DNA of 64,000 nucleotides from VGBO01 sp964453335 (GTDB lineage: Bacteria > Actinomycetota > Acidimicrobiia > Acidimicrobiales > CAIXPF01), in contig CAYVOK010000012.1 in NCBI GenBank assembly GCA_964453335.1, positions 1 through 64,000 of the forward strand. Reading direction: 5' to 3'. Of the stretch, positions 1-8,208 are shown in pieces. Under the pieces are notes generated by a model, which ran no database searches, was not told where the DNA came from, and saw only the letters and a program-made list of their open reading frames with translations. Positions within the stretch are counted from its first letter, which is position 1. Each line of letters starts with the position of its first letter. The translations under genes were made by a program, and so were the position numbers.

Positions 1-707
1 GCCTGTGCGAGGCCCTCGACGATGGCCGTCTTGCCGACGCCGGGTTCACCGATGAGGACCGGGTTGTTCTTCGTCCGGCGGGAGAGCACCTGCATGACGC
101 GCTCGGTCTCGCGTTCCCGCCCGATCACCGGGTCGAGACCGCCGTCGCGGGCGATCTGGGTGAGGTTCCGGCCGAACTGGTCGAGCACGAGCGAGCCGGA
201 CGCCTGCTGTTCGCCGGACGCCCCGCCACCCTGGGCCGCCGCACCGGGCTTGTCGCCCTGCGCGGGACCCGAGTAGCCGGAGAGCAGCTGGATGACCTGC
301 TGGCGCACCCGGGCGAGGTCGGCGCCGAGCTTCACGAGCACCTGCGCGGCGACGCCCTCACCCTCACGGATGAGGCCGAGGAGGATGTGCTCGGTGCCGA
401 TGTAGTTGTGGCCGAGCTGGAGCGCCTCACGGAGCGAGAGCTCGAGCACCTTCTTCGCGCGGGGCGTGAAGGGGATGTGGCCCGAGGGCGACGAGCCGCC
501 CTGGCCGATGATCTCCTCGACCTGGTGGCGCACCGCCTCGAGGGAGATGCCGAGCGATTCGAGCGCCTTGGCGGCGACACCCTCACCCTCGTGGATCAGG
601 CCGAGCAGGATGTGCTCGGTCCCGATGTAGTTGTGGTTCAGCAGCCGCGCTTCCTCCTGGGCGAGGACGACGACGCGGCGTGCTCTGTCGGTGAACCGTT
701 CGAACAA
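1..707 (-). CDS. clpC: ATP-dependent Clp protease ATP-binding subunit ClpC, 5' part
   Basis: This is the N-terminal 235 or so residues of a Hsp100/ClpC AAA+ unfoldase, which feeds proteins to the ClpP peptidase. The gene runs off the left edge; the full family protein is usually over 800 residues. The frame shows two Clp-N repeats (each with a TEHILLGL-type motif) over about residues 1-150, then a linker and the first AAA domain with Walker A GEPGVGKT near residue 219. I chose the TTG at 707 because the protein then begins with the family MFERFTDRAR start and GGAGG lies 7 bases upstream. Confidence 0.95.
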   Translation of the reverse strand, partial: MFERFTDRARRVVVLAQEEARLLNHNYIGTEHILLGLIHEGEGVAAKALESLGISLEAVRHQVEEIIGQGGSSPSGHIPFTPRAKKVLELSLREALQLGHNYIGTEHILLGLIREGEGVAAQVLVKLGADLARVRQQVIQLLSGYSGPAQGDKPGAAAQGGGASGEQQASGSLVLDQFGRNLTQIARDGGLDPVIGRERETERVMQVLSRRTKNNPVLIGEPGVGKTAIVEGLAQ

Positions 708-880
708 AGGAAAAGCCTCCCGTTGAGGGTGGATCCGTCCGCCGATAGTACCCGGGTGCCGGGACTGCGCATGATCGGGAACCGATCGGCCGTGACAGAG
801 ATGCCAACGCCGGCGGTACCCCGTTTCATCCCGTCACGGAACGGGCACCGACCGGTTCTCCACAGTCCTGGGCACCCGGT

Positions 881-886
881 TAGTGT
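881..886 (+). promoter_or_regulatory. -10-like hexamer of the polyprenyl synthase gene
   Basis: TAGTGT ends 7 bases before the GTG start at 894, the spacing expected for a leaderless transcript. It supports that start over in-frame upstream codons. Confidence 0.5.
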
Positions 887-893
887 CGACGAC

Positions 894-1931
894 GTGGCTC
901 CGCAGACCGCAACCCCGACCGTGGGTGCACCGGCGACCAACCCGTTGTTGGACCTGCCGACGATGCTCACCGACCTCGCCCGGGTCGACGACGAGTTGCG
1001 CAAGGCCGTCGAGTCCGACGACGCAATGCTCACCGAGATCGCCGGGCACCTGATCAAGGCCGGCGGCAAGCGGATCCGGCCCGGTTTCACCATCGCCGCC
1101 GCCGCCGTCACCTCGGGTTCGCCCGGGCCGGCGAGCCACGAGGTCGTGCTCGGCGGCGTGTCGGTCGAGCTCGTGCACCTCGGTTCGCTCTACCACGACG
1201 ACGTCATGGACGAGGCCGAGACCCGGCGCACCGTCGAGTCGGTGAACCACCGCTGGGGCAACCTGAAGGCGATCCTCGGCGGCGACTTCCTGCTCGCCAA
1301 GGCGTCCGAGATCGCTGCGTCGCTCGGTACCGAGGTCGCCGGCCTGCTCGCCGCGACGATCGGTCGCCTCTGCGAGGGGCAGATCCGGGAGCTGCGCAGC
1401 ACCTTCGACCCGGGCCGCACCGAGGCCGCGTACCTCGCGTCGGTGTCGGGCAAGACGGCGGCGCTGCTCGCTGCGGCGGGGCGGATCGGCGGCATCGTCG
1501 CCGGTCACCCGCGGACCACGATCGACCGGCTCACCACCTTCGGGCACGAGTACGGCGTCGCGTTCCAGATCGTCGACGACGTGCTCGACATCGTCGCCAC
1601 CGACGAACAGCTCGGCAAGCCTGCCGGCAACGACCTCGTGCAGGGCGTGTACACGCTGCCTACCATCAGGGCGCTCGCCGGCGCCGAGGGCGACGGTCTC
1701 CGACGGCTGCTCGGCCGCGACCTCGACCCCGCAGCGGTGCTCGAGGCCCGCCGGGCGGTCGTGCGCAGCGGTGCGGTCGCCTCGGCGATCGTCACCGCAC
1801 GGTCCTATCTCGACGGCGCGCTCGAGGCGATCGCGCCACTCGAGGGGACGCCGGGGTACGTGGCGCTGCGCGGTGCGGCGGACTACCTCGTGGCGTCGAT
1901 CCCGGCCGTTCCCGCCGCCCTCGGCGACTGA
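894..1931 (+). CDS. Trans-polyprenyl diphosphate synthase
   Basis: Predicted all-trans polyprenyl diphosphate synthase (345 aa) of the IspA/IspB/HepT family, which condenses isopentenyl units to make the side chain of menaquinone or a similar quinone. The family motifs are present: GGKRIRP, the first Asp-rich motif DDVMD preceded by H and followed by ETRR, and the second, DDVLD. Product chain length cannot be read from sequence alone. The reading frame is open far upstream, but the region before 894 is the clpC antisense strand. GTG 894 has a -10-like hexamer 7 bases upstream. Confidence 0.9.
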   Translation: MAPQTATPTVGAPATNPLLDLPTMLTDLARVDDELRKAVESDDAMLTEIAGHLIKAGGKRIRPGFTIAAAAVTSGSPGPASHEVVLGGVSVELVHLGSLYHDDVMDEAETRRTVESVNHRWGNLKAILGGDFLLAKASEIAASLGTEVAGLLAATIGRLCEGQIRELRSTFDPGRTEAAYLASVSGKTAALLAAAGRIGGIVAGHPRTTIDRLTTFGHEYGVAFQIVDDVLDIVATDEQLGKPAGNDLVQGVYTLPTIRALAGAEGDGLRRLLGRDLDPAAVLEARRAVVRSGAVASAIVTARSYLDGALEAIAPLEGTPGYVALRGAADYLVASIPAVPAALGD

Positions 1932-1954
1932 CAGCACCGGCCGACGGCCGCCGT

Positions 1955-2347
1955 TCAGCGGCGACGTAGTCGGCGCAGTTGCGCCTCGACCTGGGGTCGC
2001 GCCCGGCGCCGACCTCCGCGCAGCCGGATCGCCTCGGCGAGCGACTCGAGGGTGCGGACGACGACGTCGACGTTCGGGTCGAGTCCCCGGCCGACGCACT
2101 CCTCGACCCAGGCGGCGACGCCGAGGTGCCCGCGTGCGCCGTTGCACCGCCGGCACGCGGCGACCTCGTTCTCGATCCAACTCGGCCCACCCCGGACCCT
2201 GGGCACGAGGTGTTCCGTCGTGGCACGGGTCAGGCCGACCTCGAGGGGCCGACGACACCACACGCACTCGGCCCCGTCGCGTTCGAGGATCCGCTCGAGT
2301 CGGGCGCGGCGGTCGAGCGCAAGGATGGGCCCCTCCGACGTCGCCAT
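1955..2347 (-). CDS. HNH endonuclease family protein
   Basis: Small HNH nuclease-domain protein (130 aa). It has a CxxC pair (CVWC), the TTEHLVPR segment that supplies the His-Asn type metal-finger core, and a second Cys pair (CRRC) followed by N, as in McrA-like HNH proteins. The N-terminal region is basic. The ATG at 2347 gives a protein starting MATSEGP; the upstream extension is antisense to gluQ. It faces the polyprenyl synthase gene, with 23 bases between the stop codons. Whether it acts on foreign DNA, in repair or otherwise is unknown. Confidence 0.75.
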   Translation of the reverse strand: MATSEGPILALDRRARLERILERDGAECVWCRRPLEVGLTRATTEHLVPRVRGGPSWIENEVAACRRCNGARGHLGVAAWVEECVGRGLDPNVDVVVRTLESLAEAIRLRGGRRRARPQVEAQLRRLRRR

Positions 2348-2372
2348 GCGCCGAGCCTCGCCCACGCGCGGG

Positions 2373-2378
2373 CACAAT
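2373..2378 (+). promoter_or_regulatory. -10-like hexamer of gluQ
   Basis: CACAAT ends 6 bases before the GTG at 2385. The same hexamer and spacing precede the mutase gene at 61239. Confidence 0.35.
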
Positions 2379-2384
2379 GCGCAC

Positions 2385-3341
2385 GTGAACGGCCGCTTCG
2401 CCCCGTCACCGACCGGGCCGCTGCACCTGGGGAACCTGCGCACGGCGATCGCCGCCTTCCTCGCCGCCCGCGCTGCCGGTCTCGGGTTCGTCGTCCGCAT
2501 GGAGGACCTCGACCGAGTGACGTCGTCGCCGGCGCACGAGGAACGGCAACTCGCGGACCTCACCGACGTCGGGGTGCGCGCCGACGGTCCGGTCGTCCGC
2601 CAGAGCGAGCGGACGGCGCGGTACCGCGCCGCGATCGACCGGCTCGAGGCCGCCGGTGCGGTCTACCCGTGCTTCTGCACCCGTCGTGAGATCCGGGCCG
2701 AGATCGACGCCGCCGCCCGGGCCCCGCACGGACTCCACCCGGACGGCGCCTACCCGGGCACGTGTCGGGACCTCGACGCCGCAGGGCGCGCCGCCCGGGT
2801 CGCTGCGGGCCGCCGCGGCGCGCTGCGGCTGCGGGCGGACGGGCAGCGGGTGACCGTGGTCGACGGTGTCGTCGGGGTGACGTCGGGTGTGGTCGACGAC
2901 GTCGTGCTCGCACGCGCCGACGGGGTCGCCGCATACAACCTCGCGGTCGTCGTCGACGACGCCGCACAGGACGTCACCCAGGTCGTGCGCGGCGACGACC
3001 TGCTGTCGTCGACCCCGCGGCAGGTGCTGCTGCAGCGGCTGCTCGGCCTGCCGACGCCCTCGTACCTGCACGTCCCGCTCGTCCTCGGCCCCGACGGGGC
3101 GCGGCTCGCGAAACGGCACGGGGCGGTGACGCTCGCCGAGACGATGGGCGACCGCAGCGGCGGCGCGCGCCGGGATCACCTCGTCGCGGTGTGCTCGGTG
3201 CTGTGCCGCAGCCTCGGTGTGCTCGGTGACGACGAACGGATCGCACCCGAGGAACTCGCGGCGCTCGCACCCCGGTTCTCAGCCGCCGCACTCCCCCGCA
3301 CGCCGGTGCGCTGGGACGACGTCGCCGCTGCGCTCCGCTGA
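2385..3341 (+). CDS. gluQ: Glutamyl-Q tRNA(Asp) synthetase-like protein
   Basis: Class I glutamyl-tRNA synthetase paralogue (318 aa) lacking the anticodon-binding domain. GluQ proteins activate glutamate and transfer it to queuosine in tRNA-Asp. Visible: the HIGH-type motif in PSPTGPLHLGN at the N terminus, EDLDR, the Cys cluster CFC...YPGTC typical of the GluQ zinc site, and a KMSK-like LAKRHGA near residue 245. The length fits GluQ rather than GluRS (about 470 or more). GTG 2385 is set by the family start NGRFAPSPTG. The substrate assignment comes from family knowledge. Confidence 0.85.
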   Translation: MNGRFAPSPTGPLHLGNLRTAIAAFLAARAAGLGFVVRMEDLDRVTSSPAHEERQLADLTDVGVRADGPVVRQSERTARYRAAIDRLEAAGAVYPCFCTRREIRAEIDAAARAPHGLHPDGAYPGTCRDLDAAGRAARVAAGRRGALRLRADGQRVTVVDGVVGVTSGVVDDVVLARADGVAAYNLAVVVDDAAQDVTQVVRGDDLLSSTPRQVLLQRLLGLPTPSYLHVPLVLGPDGARLAKRHGAVTLAETMGDRSGGARRDHLVAVCSVLCRSLGVLGDDERIAPEELAALAPRFSAAALPRTPVRWDDVAAALR

Positions 3342-3355
3342 CCCGGGGTCCGACC

Positions 3356-4162
3356 TCAGCGCTGGCAGGTGGGACACGACACCGTCGTGCGCCCGTCGAC
3401 GACCCGACGTCGCAACACCGTGCCGCAACGCCTGCAGGGGAGTCCGCCCCGGCCGTAACAGTCGAGGTGGTGCTGGTTCGTGCCGGTTCCCCCGTCGGCG
3501 TCCCGGTAGTCCCGCAACGTGGTGCCGCCGTTGTCGATGCCCTCGCCGAGCACCGCCCGCAGCGCGGCGAGGAGCCGCGCAGCGGCCGGCCCGCCGATCC
3601 GTCGGGCGGCCGGGTTCACCCCGGCGCGCCAGAACGCCTCGTCCGCGTAGATGTTGCCGACACCGGCGATGATCCGCTGCCCGAGGACCGCCGTCTTGAG
3701 GCGGGCCCGGCTCCCCCGCAACGCCGCATGGAACACCGCCGGTGTGAGGGCGTCGTCGAAGGGCTCGGGGCCGAGCGCGGCGAGTGTCGGCAGGGCGCCG
3801 TACGCGCCGCGGTCGACGACGGCGATCCGACCGAACCGACGCACGTCGCGGAACCGCAGCGTGCGGCCGTCGTCGAGGGCCCACCACGCTCGTACGTAGG
3901 GGTCGGCCGCGGCGTCGTCGACCGTCGAGGTGAACCCGAGCACCCCGGTCATCCCGAGGTGGACGACGAGGTCCCGACCGTCGTCGAGATCGACGAGCAG
4001 GTACTTGCCGCGTCGGCGGACGGCGTCGATACGGGCACCCACCGCATCAGTGGCGGCGCAGAACTTCGTCGAGGGGTGCGCCGACGCGTCGATCACCGTG
4101 CGCCCGGGCAGCTCCGCGGCGAGGCGTCGACGGATCGTCTCGACCTCGGGGAGTTCGGGCAC
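3356..4162 (-). CDS. mutM: Formamidopyrimidine-DNA glycosylase
   Basis: Fpg/MutM bifunctional glycosylase/AP lyase (268 aa) that removes 8-oxoguanine and ring-opened purines. The start is GTG 4162 so that Pro2 becomes the catalytic N terminus (PELPEVE, with the invariant Glu). The C terminus has the four-Cys zinc finger (DCYGR...CRRC...CPTC). It lies 13 bases downstream of the phosphatase-like gene on the same strand and has no clear ribosome-binding site, so coupling to upstream translation is likely. Confidence 0.95.
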   Translation of the reverse strand: MPELPEVETIRRRLAAELPGRTVIDASAHPSTKFCAATDAVGARIDAVRRRGKYLLVDLDDGRDLVVHLGMTGVLGFTSTVDDAAADPYVRAWWALDDGRTLRFRDVRRFGRIAVVDRGAYGALPTLAALGPEPFDDALTPAVFHAALRGSRARLKTAVLGQRIIAGVGNIYADEAFWRAGVNPAARRIGGPAAARLLAALRAVLGEGIDNGGTTLRDYRDADGGTGTNQHHLDCYGRGGLPCRRCGTVLRRRVVDGRTTVSCPTCQR

Positions 4163-4175
4163 GACCCGGTGGGGC

Positions 4176-4706
4176 TCAGCTGCGCTGTGCTGCGGACGCG
4201 GTGCTGCGGAGCGAGTGTCCGATCGCCACGAGTTCACGTCCGGGCGGGCCGAGCTGGCGGCTGGTGATCTGCTCCATGATCGAGATGGCCCGCGGACCCT
4301 CGGGGACCATGCCGCTCCACACGAGGTAACCGGCGAGCAGGCCGATCACCGGGTCACCGAGCTCGGCCCGGTGCAGGAGCAGCCGTTCCCCCCGGGCGAG
4401 CATCTCGCGCAGTTCGGGGAAGAACGCCGCCACGGTTTCGCGGGTGCCGTCGACGAGGGACAGCGGTCGGTGCAGCCATGCGACGCCGAGTTCGTCGTAG
4501 TTGTGCAGGTTGTGGGGGGAGGTGAGCAGCGAGATCACCCGGGTGAAGCCCTGCTCCCGGATCCAGATGATCTCCTCCTGCCGCCGGACGCGGCGGTGGT
4601 TCTCCCCGTGCCCGCCGGGGCGTTCGGCGACCGCGAGCCGGTCCTTGATCACCCAGCAGAACCCACGCGGGGTGATCCCCTGTGCCCACTTTCCCTTCGG
4701 CGCCAC
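4176..4706 (-). CDS. Dual-specificity-phosphatase-like protein lacking the catalytic Cys
   Basis: Protein of 176 aa that resembles a dual-specificity/tyrosine phosphatase fold: IxxLL strands, an LHRPLSLVDG segment, and a putative P-loop at residues 108-118 reading LLLHRAELGD. In active enzymes this loop is HCxxGxxR; here the residue after His is Arg (112) and no Cys is present, so catalysis by the usual mechanism looks impossible. It sits between tilS and mutM on the same strand. The start GTG 4706 is supported by TACGAT ending 6 bases upstream. The fold assignment is from pattern only, so other functions remain open. Confidence 0.55.
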   Translation of the reverse strand: MAPKGKWAQGITPRGFCWVIKDRLAVAERPGGHGENHRRVRRQEEIIWIREQGFTRVISLLTSPHNLHNYDELGVAWLHRPLSLVDGTRETVAAFFPELREMLARGERLLLHRAELGDPVIGLLAGYLVWSGMVPEGPRAISIMEQITSRQLGPPGRELVAIGHSLRSTASAAQRS

Positions 4707-4712
4707 GGCCGC

Positions 4713-4718
4713 ATCGTA
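4713..4718 (-). promoter_or_regulatory. -10-like hexamer of the phosphatase-like gene
   Basis: TACGAT on the minus strand ends 6 bases before the GTG at 4706. It would give this gene and mutM a promoter separate from tilS. Confidence 0.45.
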
Positions 4719-4734
4719 CCGCCCGCGGAACGCG

Positions 4735-5634
4735 CTACCGGTGCGCCCCGTCCGGTTCCTCGAGGCGCAGCACCCCGGCCGACCGCCCGACACGGCGTCC
4801 ACCGCCGACATCGGTGCCGCGCATCTCACCGGCGGCGACGCGCAGCACCCGGGCGACCGTTGCGGCGTCGGGCGGCTGCCCGTCCGGGTGCGCCTGCCGG
4901 AGCCAGCGGCGGACCGCCGCCGCCGCGACCGGTTCCGGCGCAGCCCGCAACGCCGCCGCCGAGGTGACGTCGACGTCGTCGGCGAGGGCGCCGAGCAGGC
5001 CGGCGACGGCACCGGCGTGGTCGCCGGTGCGCACGAGCAACGGCACGACGTCCCGACCGGCGACGTCGCAGAGGAGTGGCAGCACCTCGTGGCGGACCCG
5101 GTTGCGACGGAACCGGGGATCGTCGTTCGAGGGGTCGACGACGGGTTCGATGCCCAGCGCCGCGCACAGCGCCGCCGTCTCCGCCCGGCGCAGTCCGAGG
5201 ATCGGGCGACGTGGCGACGGCCCGAGCGCGGCGAGTCCGTCCGACCCGGCCCCGCGCAGCAGGTTCAGCAGCATCGTCTCGGCCCGGTCGTCGGCCGTGT
5301 GCCCGGTGCAGGCGTCGGGGCCGAGGGCGGCGTGTCGGGCAGCCCGGGCCCGGGCCTCGAGGTTCGATCCGTCGACAACGTCGACGCGCACCGACCGCCA
5401 CGGCACCCCGAGCCGGTCGGCGACCTCGCCGACGACGGCCGCCTCGGCCGCCGACCCGGGGCGCAACCCGTGGTCGACGTGGACGGCGGTCGGCGCACAC
5501 CCGGCGGCGGCGGCGAGGACGAGGAGTGCGAGCGAGTCCGCGCCGCCCGAGACGGCGCACGTGAGCGGGGTGCCCTGCGCCGGGAAGGAACACCGGCCGA
5601 GGAGGTCGGCGACGTCGACCGGCGGACCGGTCAT
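4735..5634 (-). CDS. tilS: tRNA(Ile)-lysidine synthase
   Basis: TilS (299 aa) adds lysine to C34 of tRNA-Ile(CAU) so that it reads AUA. The PP-loop motif SGGADS lies near residues 30-35, followed by the HVDHGLR and GHTADDRAET segments of the N-type ATP pyrophosphatase family. It is shorter than E. coli TilS, as in many actinobacteria. The ATG overlaps the stop of the upstream protease gene (ATGA at 5631-5634), so the two are translationally coupled. Confidence 0.93.
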   Translation of the reverse strand: MTGPPVDVADLLGRCSFPAQGTPLTCAVSGGADSLALLVLAAAAGCAPTAVHVDHGLRPGSAAEAAVVGEVADRLGVPWRSVRVDVVDGSNLEARARAARHAALGPDACTGHTADDRAETMLLNLLRGAGSDGLAALGPSPRRPILGLRRAETAALCAALGIEPVVDPSNDDPRFRRNRVRHEVLPLLCDVAGRDVVPLLVRTGDHAGAVAGLLGALADDVDVTSAAALRAAPEPVAAAAVRRWLRQAHPDGQPPDAATVARVLRVAAGEMRGTDVGGGRRVGRSAGVLRLEEPDGAHR

Positions 5635-6719
5635 CCCGGGGCGGCCTCCGACATGCGGACCCGCGCGATCCAGCTCGACGGCTGGTCGATCTCGTCCGCG
5701 GTGGGCAGCCATGCGGGTCCACGCCACACGTGGTCGAACAGCGCCCGCCCACCGGCGGCCTCGACCTCGGTCACGAACGCCTCGCCCTGCGCGTACTGCC
5801 GCAGCTTCGCCTCGAGCCCGACGATGCGGAGCACGGCGCGCACCGCGGGCGACCCGGCGGTGCGTCGCTGCTTGAGGACCCGCTCGAACCGCCATGCGTT
5901 CGGGAGCCGGTCGCCACCGGCGCGGCGCATCACGACGTCGCCGTGGCCCTCGAGGAGTGCCATGAGCCCGGCGAGCCGGTCGAGCGCGTCCCGTTGTGCG
6001 GGTGTGGCGAGGACTGCCGAGATCCCTCCGCGGGCGAGCGGGTCACGACCGGCGCGGCGTTCTGCTGCGGTGCGTCGCAGGGCGGCGAGCAGGTCGGCCG
6101 GGTCGGCGCGCACCCCGTCGAGCACCCGCCCGACGAGGTCCCAGAAGTGATCGGCGAGCCAGGGCACACCGGTGAACTGCGCCCGGTGCGTGCACTCGTG
6201 GAGCGCAACCCAGAGCCGGAACTCCTCGGCGGGGAACGCATAGCGCCGCTCGAGGGCCAGCAGGTTCGGGCCGACGTAGTAGACGACGTCGCCCGACGGC
6301 GTCGCGTCGTCGGGCGTCGATCCGGACGGCGGCGCGAGGTCGTACTGCCCGAGGACCCGGGTCGACATCCAACCGAGGAGTGCGCCGACCTCTGCGCCGG
6401 CGACACGCCGTCCGACCGGGGCGAGCCGCCCGCCGGCCGATCGCTCGGCCCGTTCGATGACGGGTGTGACGAGGCGTCGGAAGTTCACGATGTTGACGCT
6501 GCTCCACCCGTTGCGGTCCGTGACGACGGCCCGGGTGGGGGTGGGCGCGGGAGGGAGGCCCGTCTCCGCAGCGACGAGCCCGGTCGCCTCTGCCGTCAGC
6601 CGTCGGAACGACGGGTCGAGGTCGAGGTAGGCAGTGCTACCGACGAACGGTTCGGGCCGAGCGACCCGCGCCGCGACCCGTCGTGCGAACTCCCAGTCGA
6701 CGGCATCGGATCCGGCCAC
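5631..6719 (-). CDS. Zinc-dependent metallopeptidase-like protein (DUF2342 family)
   Basis: Protein of 362 aa matching the actinobacterial DUF2342 / F420-biosynthesis-associated family. A zinc-protease motif HECTH is visible around residues 174-178, in LWVALHECTHRAQF. The physiological substrate is not known. It is the first gene of an ATGA-coupled pair with tilS, a neighbourhood I recall from other actinobacteria (often with hpt and ftsH nearby); those two genes are not here. Confidence 0.8.
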   Translation of the reverse strand: MAGSDAVDWEFARRVAARVARPEPFVGSTAYLDLDPSFRRLTAEATGLVAAETGLPPAPTPTRAVVTDRNGWSSVNIVNFRRLVTPVIERAERSAGGRLAPVGRRVAGAEVGALLGWMSTRVLGQYDLAPPSGSTPDDATPSGDVVYYVGPNLLALERRYAFPAEEFRLWVALHECTHRAQFTGVPWLADHFWDLVGRVLDGVRADPADLLAALRRTAAERRAGRDPLARGGISAVLATPAQRDALDRLAGLMALLEGHGDVVMRRAGGDRLPNAWRFERVLKQRRTAGSPAVRAVLRIVGLEAKLRQYAQGEAFVTEVEAAGGRALFDHVWRGPAWLPTADEIDQPSSWIARVRMSEAAPG

Positions 6720-6758
6720 GACGGAAGATGGGTCGGTCCGGGTCCCGGTGCAGCCGGC

Positions 6759-6911
6759 TCAGCGGTTGCGGCCGGCGTACTTCGGCCCGACGACCTTCAC
6801 GACGTAACCGACGATGGTGGCGAGGACCAAGCCGACCGTCGGGAGGGCGATCGCCACCCCGATCCAGTAGTGCCAAACCGGCGCCGCAGCAAGCGTCATG
6901 GCCGGGAGCAT
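6759..6911 (-). CDS. Small single-span membrane protein
   Basis: Short reading frame (50 aa from ATG 6911, or 46 aa from ATG 6899). It holds one hydrophobic span (WIGVAIALPTVGLVLATIVG) and then a basic tail, VVKVVGPKYAGRNR. The composition and short tail are typical of real single-span membrane peptides. AGGA lies about 12 bases upstream of ATG 6911. No function can be assigned. Confidence 0.5.
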   Translation of the reverse strand: MLPAMTLAAAPVWHYWIGVAIALPTVGLVLATIVGYVVKVVGPKYAGRNR

Positions 6912-6963
6912 ACCCGCGCAGCATCCTGCGACCGCCAACCCGTCACCGGCACGGCCGGACGGC

Positions 6964-7152
6964 TCAGGCGATCTTGACGCCGCGGGTGCGCACGGTCGTC
7001 ATCGGCTCGTGCCGGGCGCAGTGCTCGCCGTCGTTGTAGATCGACAGCCGGGTGCAGCATCCCGGTTCGCAGCACACACGTCCCCGGTCGAATTGCCGGA
7101 CGGATCCTTCTTCGCTCGAGAAGCGGTACCCAACGACAGCGGTGTCGGTCAT
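6964..7152 (-). CDS. Small Cys-rich (zinc-ribbon-like) protein
   Basis: Protein of 62 aa with a compact Cys/His cluster, CCEPGCCTRL...HCARH, in its middle. It probably binds a metal or an Fe-S cluster. The start ATG 7152 has a strong ribosome-binding site (GGAGGGG, 3 bases upstream). It lies downstream of the anti-sigma gene on the same strand, with a gap of about 106 bases. I do not recognise a named family. A redox or metal role is a guess from composition and its thiol-stress sigma neighbour. Confidence 0.55.
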   Translation of the reverse strand: MTDTAVVGYRFSSEEGSVRQFDRGRVCCEPGCCTRLSIYNDGEHCARHEPMTTVRTRGVKIA

Positions 7153-7258
7153 GACCCCTCCAACGTGGACGGCACACCGTGGGATTCCCGATCCACCCGA
7201 TTTTTCGGGCGATCGTATGAAACGACCGTCCAAGACCGCCGATGTCGACGGCCCCGCC

Positions 7259-7528
7259 TCACGGCAGGCCGGGTACCCCGCCGCCGAGACCGGGAAACTC
7301 TCGCTGCAGCGCGTCCATGATCCGGCCCCGGAGACCCTCGGGCATCGGGGTCTGCAACCGCGACCGCACGACCATCCGCAACTCCTGCTCGAAGTCGAAG
7401 GCCGAGAAGCAGTGGGTGCAGCCGTGCAGGTGGCCCGTGATCCACTCGCGGCGCTCGGTCGTGAGCTCGCCGTCGATGAACTGGTACAGGAGGATCAGAG
7501 CCTGTTCACAGTCGATCTGGTCGCTCAC
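7259..7528 (-). CDS. Zinc-binding anti-sigma factor, RsrA-like
   Basis: Protein of 89 aa with the ZAS signature Hx3CxxC (HLHGCTHC), plus an upstream Cys near the N terminus (IDCEQ). In this family the thiols hold zinc and release the partner sigma factor on oxidation. It starts with GTG 19 bases downstream of the sigma gene, the usual sigR-rsrA order. The partnership is inferred from order and family. Confidence 0.85.
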   Translation of the reverse strand: MSDQIDCEQALILLYQFIDGELTTERREWITGHLHGCTHCFSAFDFEQELRMVVRSRLQTPMPEGLRGRIMDALQREFPGLGGGVPGLP

Positions 7529-7547
7529 GCGTCACCTGGGGAGTGGC

Positions 7548-8162
7548 TCAGGGTGTCGTCGACGTCGCGTCGTCGGCACCGTCGGAAACGGACTGAGCGC
7601 TCGGGGCGACGAGCCCACGGGCGCTTGCGAAGTCGTACAACTCCTTCTGGAGCAGCTTTCTTCCCCGATGGAGCCGAGACATGACGGTGCCGATCGGAAT
7701 GTCGAGGATCTCGGCGATCTCCTTGTAGGAGAACTCCTCGACGTCGGCGAGCAGGACGGCGAGCCGGAACGACTCCGGGAGCCCGTCGACCGCCTTCGCG
7801 ACCTCGACCTCGGTGAAGAAGTCCATCAGCTCGTCCTCGGCGCTGCGACCCACCGCAGCCGCCTCGAGGCCGCCGAGTCGGCGGTAGAGGTACAGATCCT
7901 CGACGTCGTCGAGATCGGTCTCGTCGGGACGCCGCTTCTTCGCCCGGTACTGGTTGATGAACGTGTTCGTGAGGATCCGGTAGAGCCACGCCTTCAGGTT
8001 CGTGCCCGCCTCGAAGCCCTCGAACCCCCGGAACGCCCGCAGGAACGTCTCCTGTACGAGGTCCTCGGCATCGGCCGGGTTCCTCGTCATCCGCAACGCC
8101 GCGACGTACAGCGGAGCCATGAACGGTTCCGCCTGCTCGGCGAAGGTCGAGCGATCGGCCAC
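7548..8162 (-). CDS. ECF RNA polymerase sigma factor, SigR/SigH-like
   Basis: ECF sigma factor of 204 aa. Region 2 (DAEDLVQETFLRAFRGF; the NLKAWLYRILTN segment) and region 4 (YKEIAEILDIPIGTVMSRLHRGR) are both clear and fit the SigR/SigH group, which controls the thiol-oxidative response. The frame is open upstream, but GTG 8162 fits the family start and has TAGGGT 7 bases upstream. It is divergent from the SDR gene. Confidence 0.88.
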   Translation of the reverse strand: MADRSTFAEQAEPFMAPLYVAALRMTRNPADAEDLVQETFLRAFRGFEGFEAGTNLKAWLYRILTNTFINQYRAKKRRPDETDLDDVEDLYLYRRLGGLEAAAVGRSAEDELMDFFTEVEVAKAVDGLPESFRLAVLLADVEEFSYKEIAEILDIPIGTVMSRLHRGRKLLQKELYDFASARGLVAPSAQSVSDGADDATSTTP

Positions 8163-8169
8163 GACAGGA

Positions 8170-8175
8170 ACCCTA
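8170..8175 (-). promoter_or_regulatory. -10-like hexamer of the sigma gene
   Basis: TAGGGT on the minus strand, 7 bases before GTG 8162. The SDR gene has the same hexamer on the other strand 21 bases away, so the two promoters must share their -35 space. Confidence 0.45.
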
Positions 8176-8196
8176 GAGCCCCGGGACGTCCGCCGG

Positions 8197-8202
8197 TAGG
8201 GT
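8197..8202 (+). promoter_or_regulatory. -10-like hexamer of the SDR gene
   Basis: TAGGGT ends 6 bases before ATG 8209, the leaderless arrangement. Confidence 0.45.
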
Positions 8203-8208
8203 GCGCCC

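Noticed and set aside
834..2384. Long minus-strand open frame across the polyprenyl synthase gene
   Set aside because: Arg/Pro/Gly-rich antisense composition with no family features; the plus strand encodes a clear synthase. Long antisense frames are common at this GC content.
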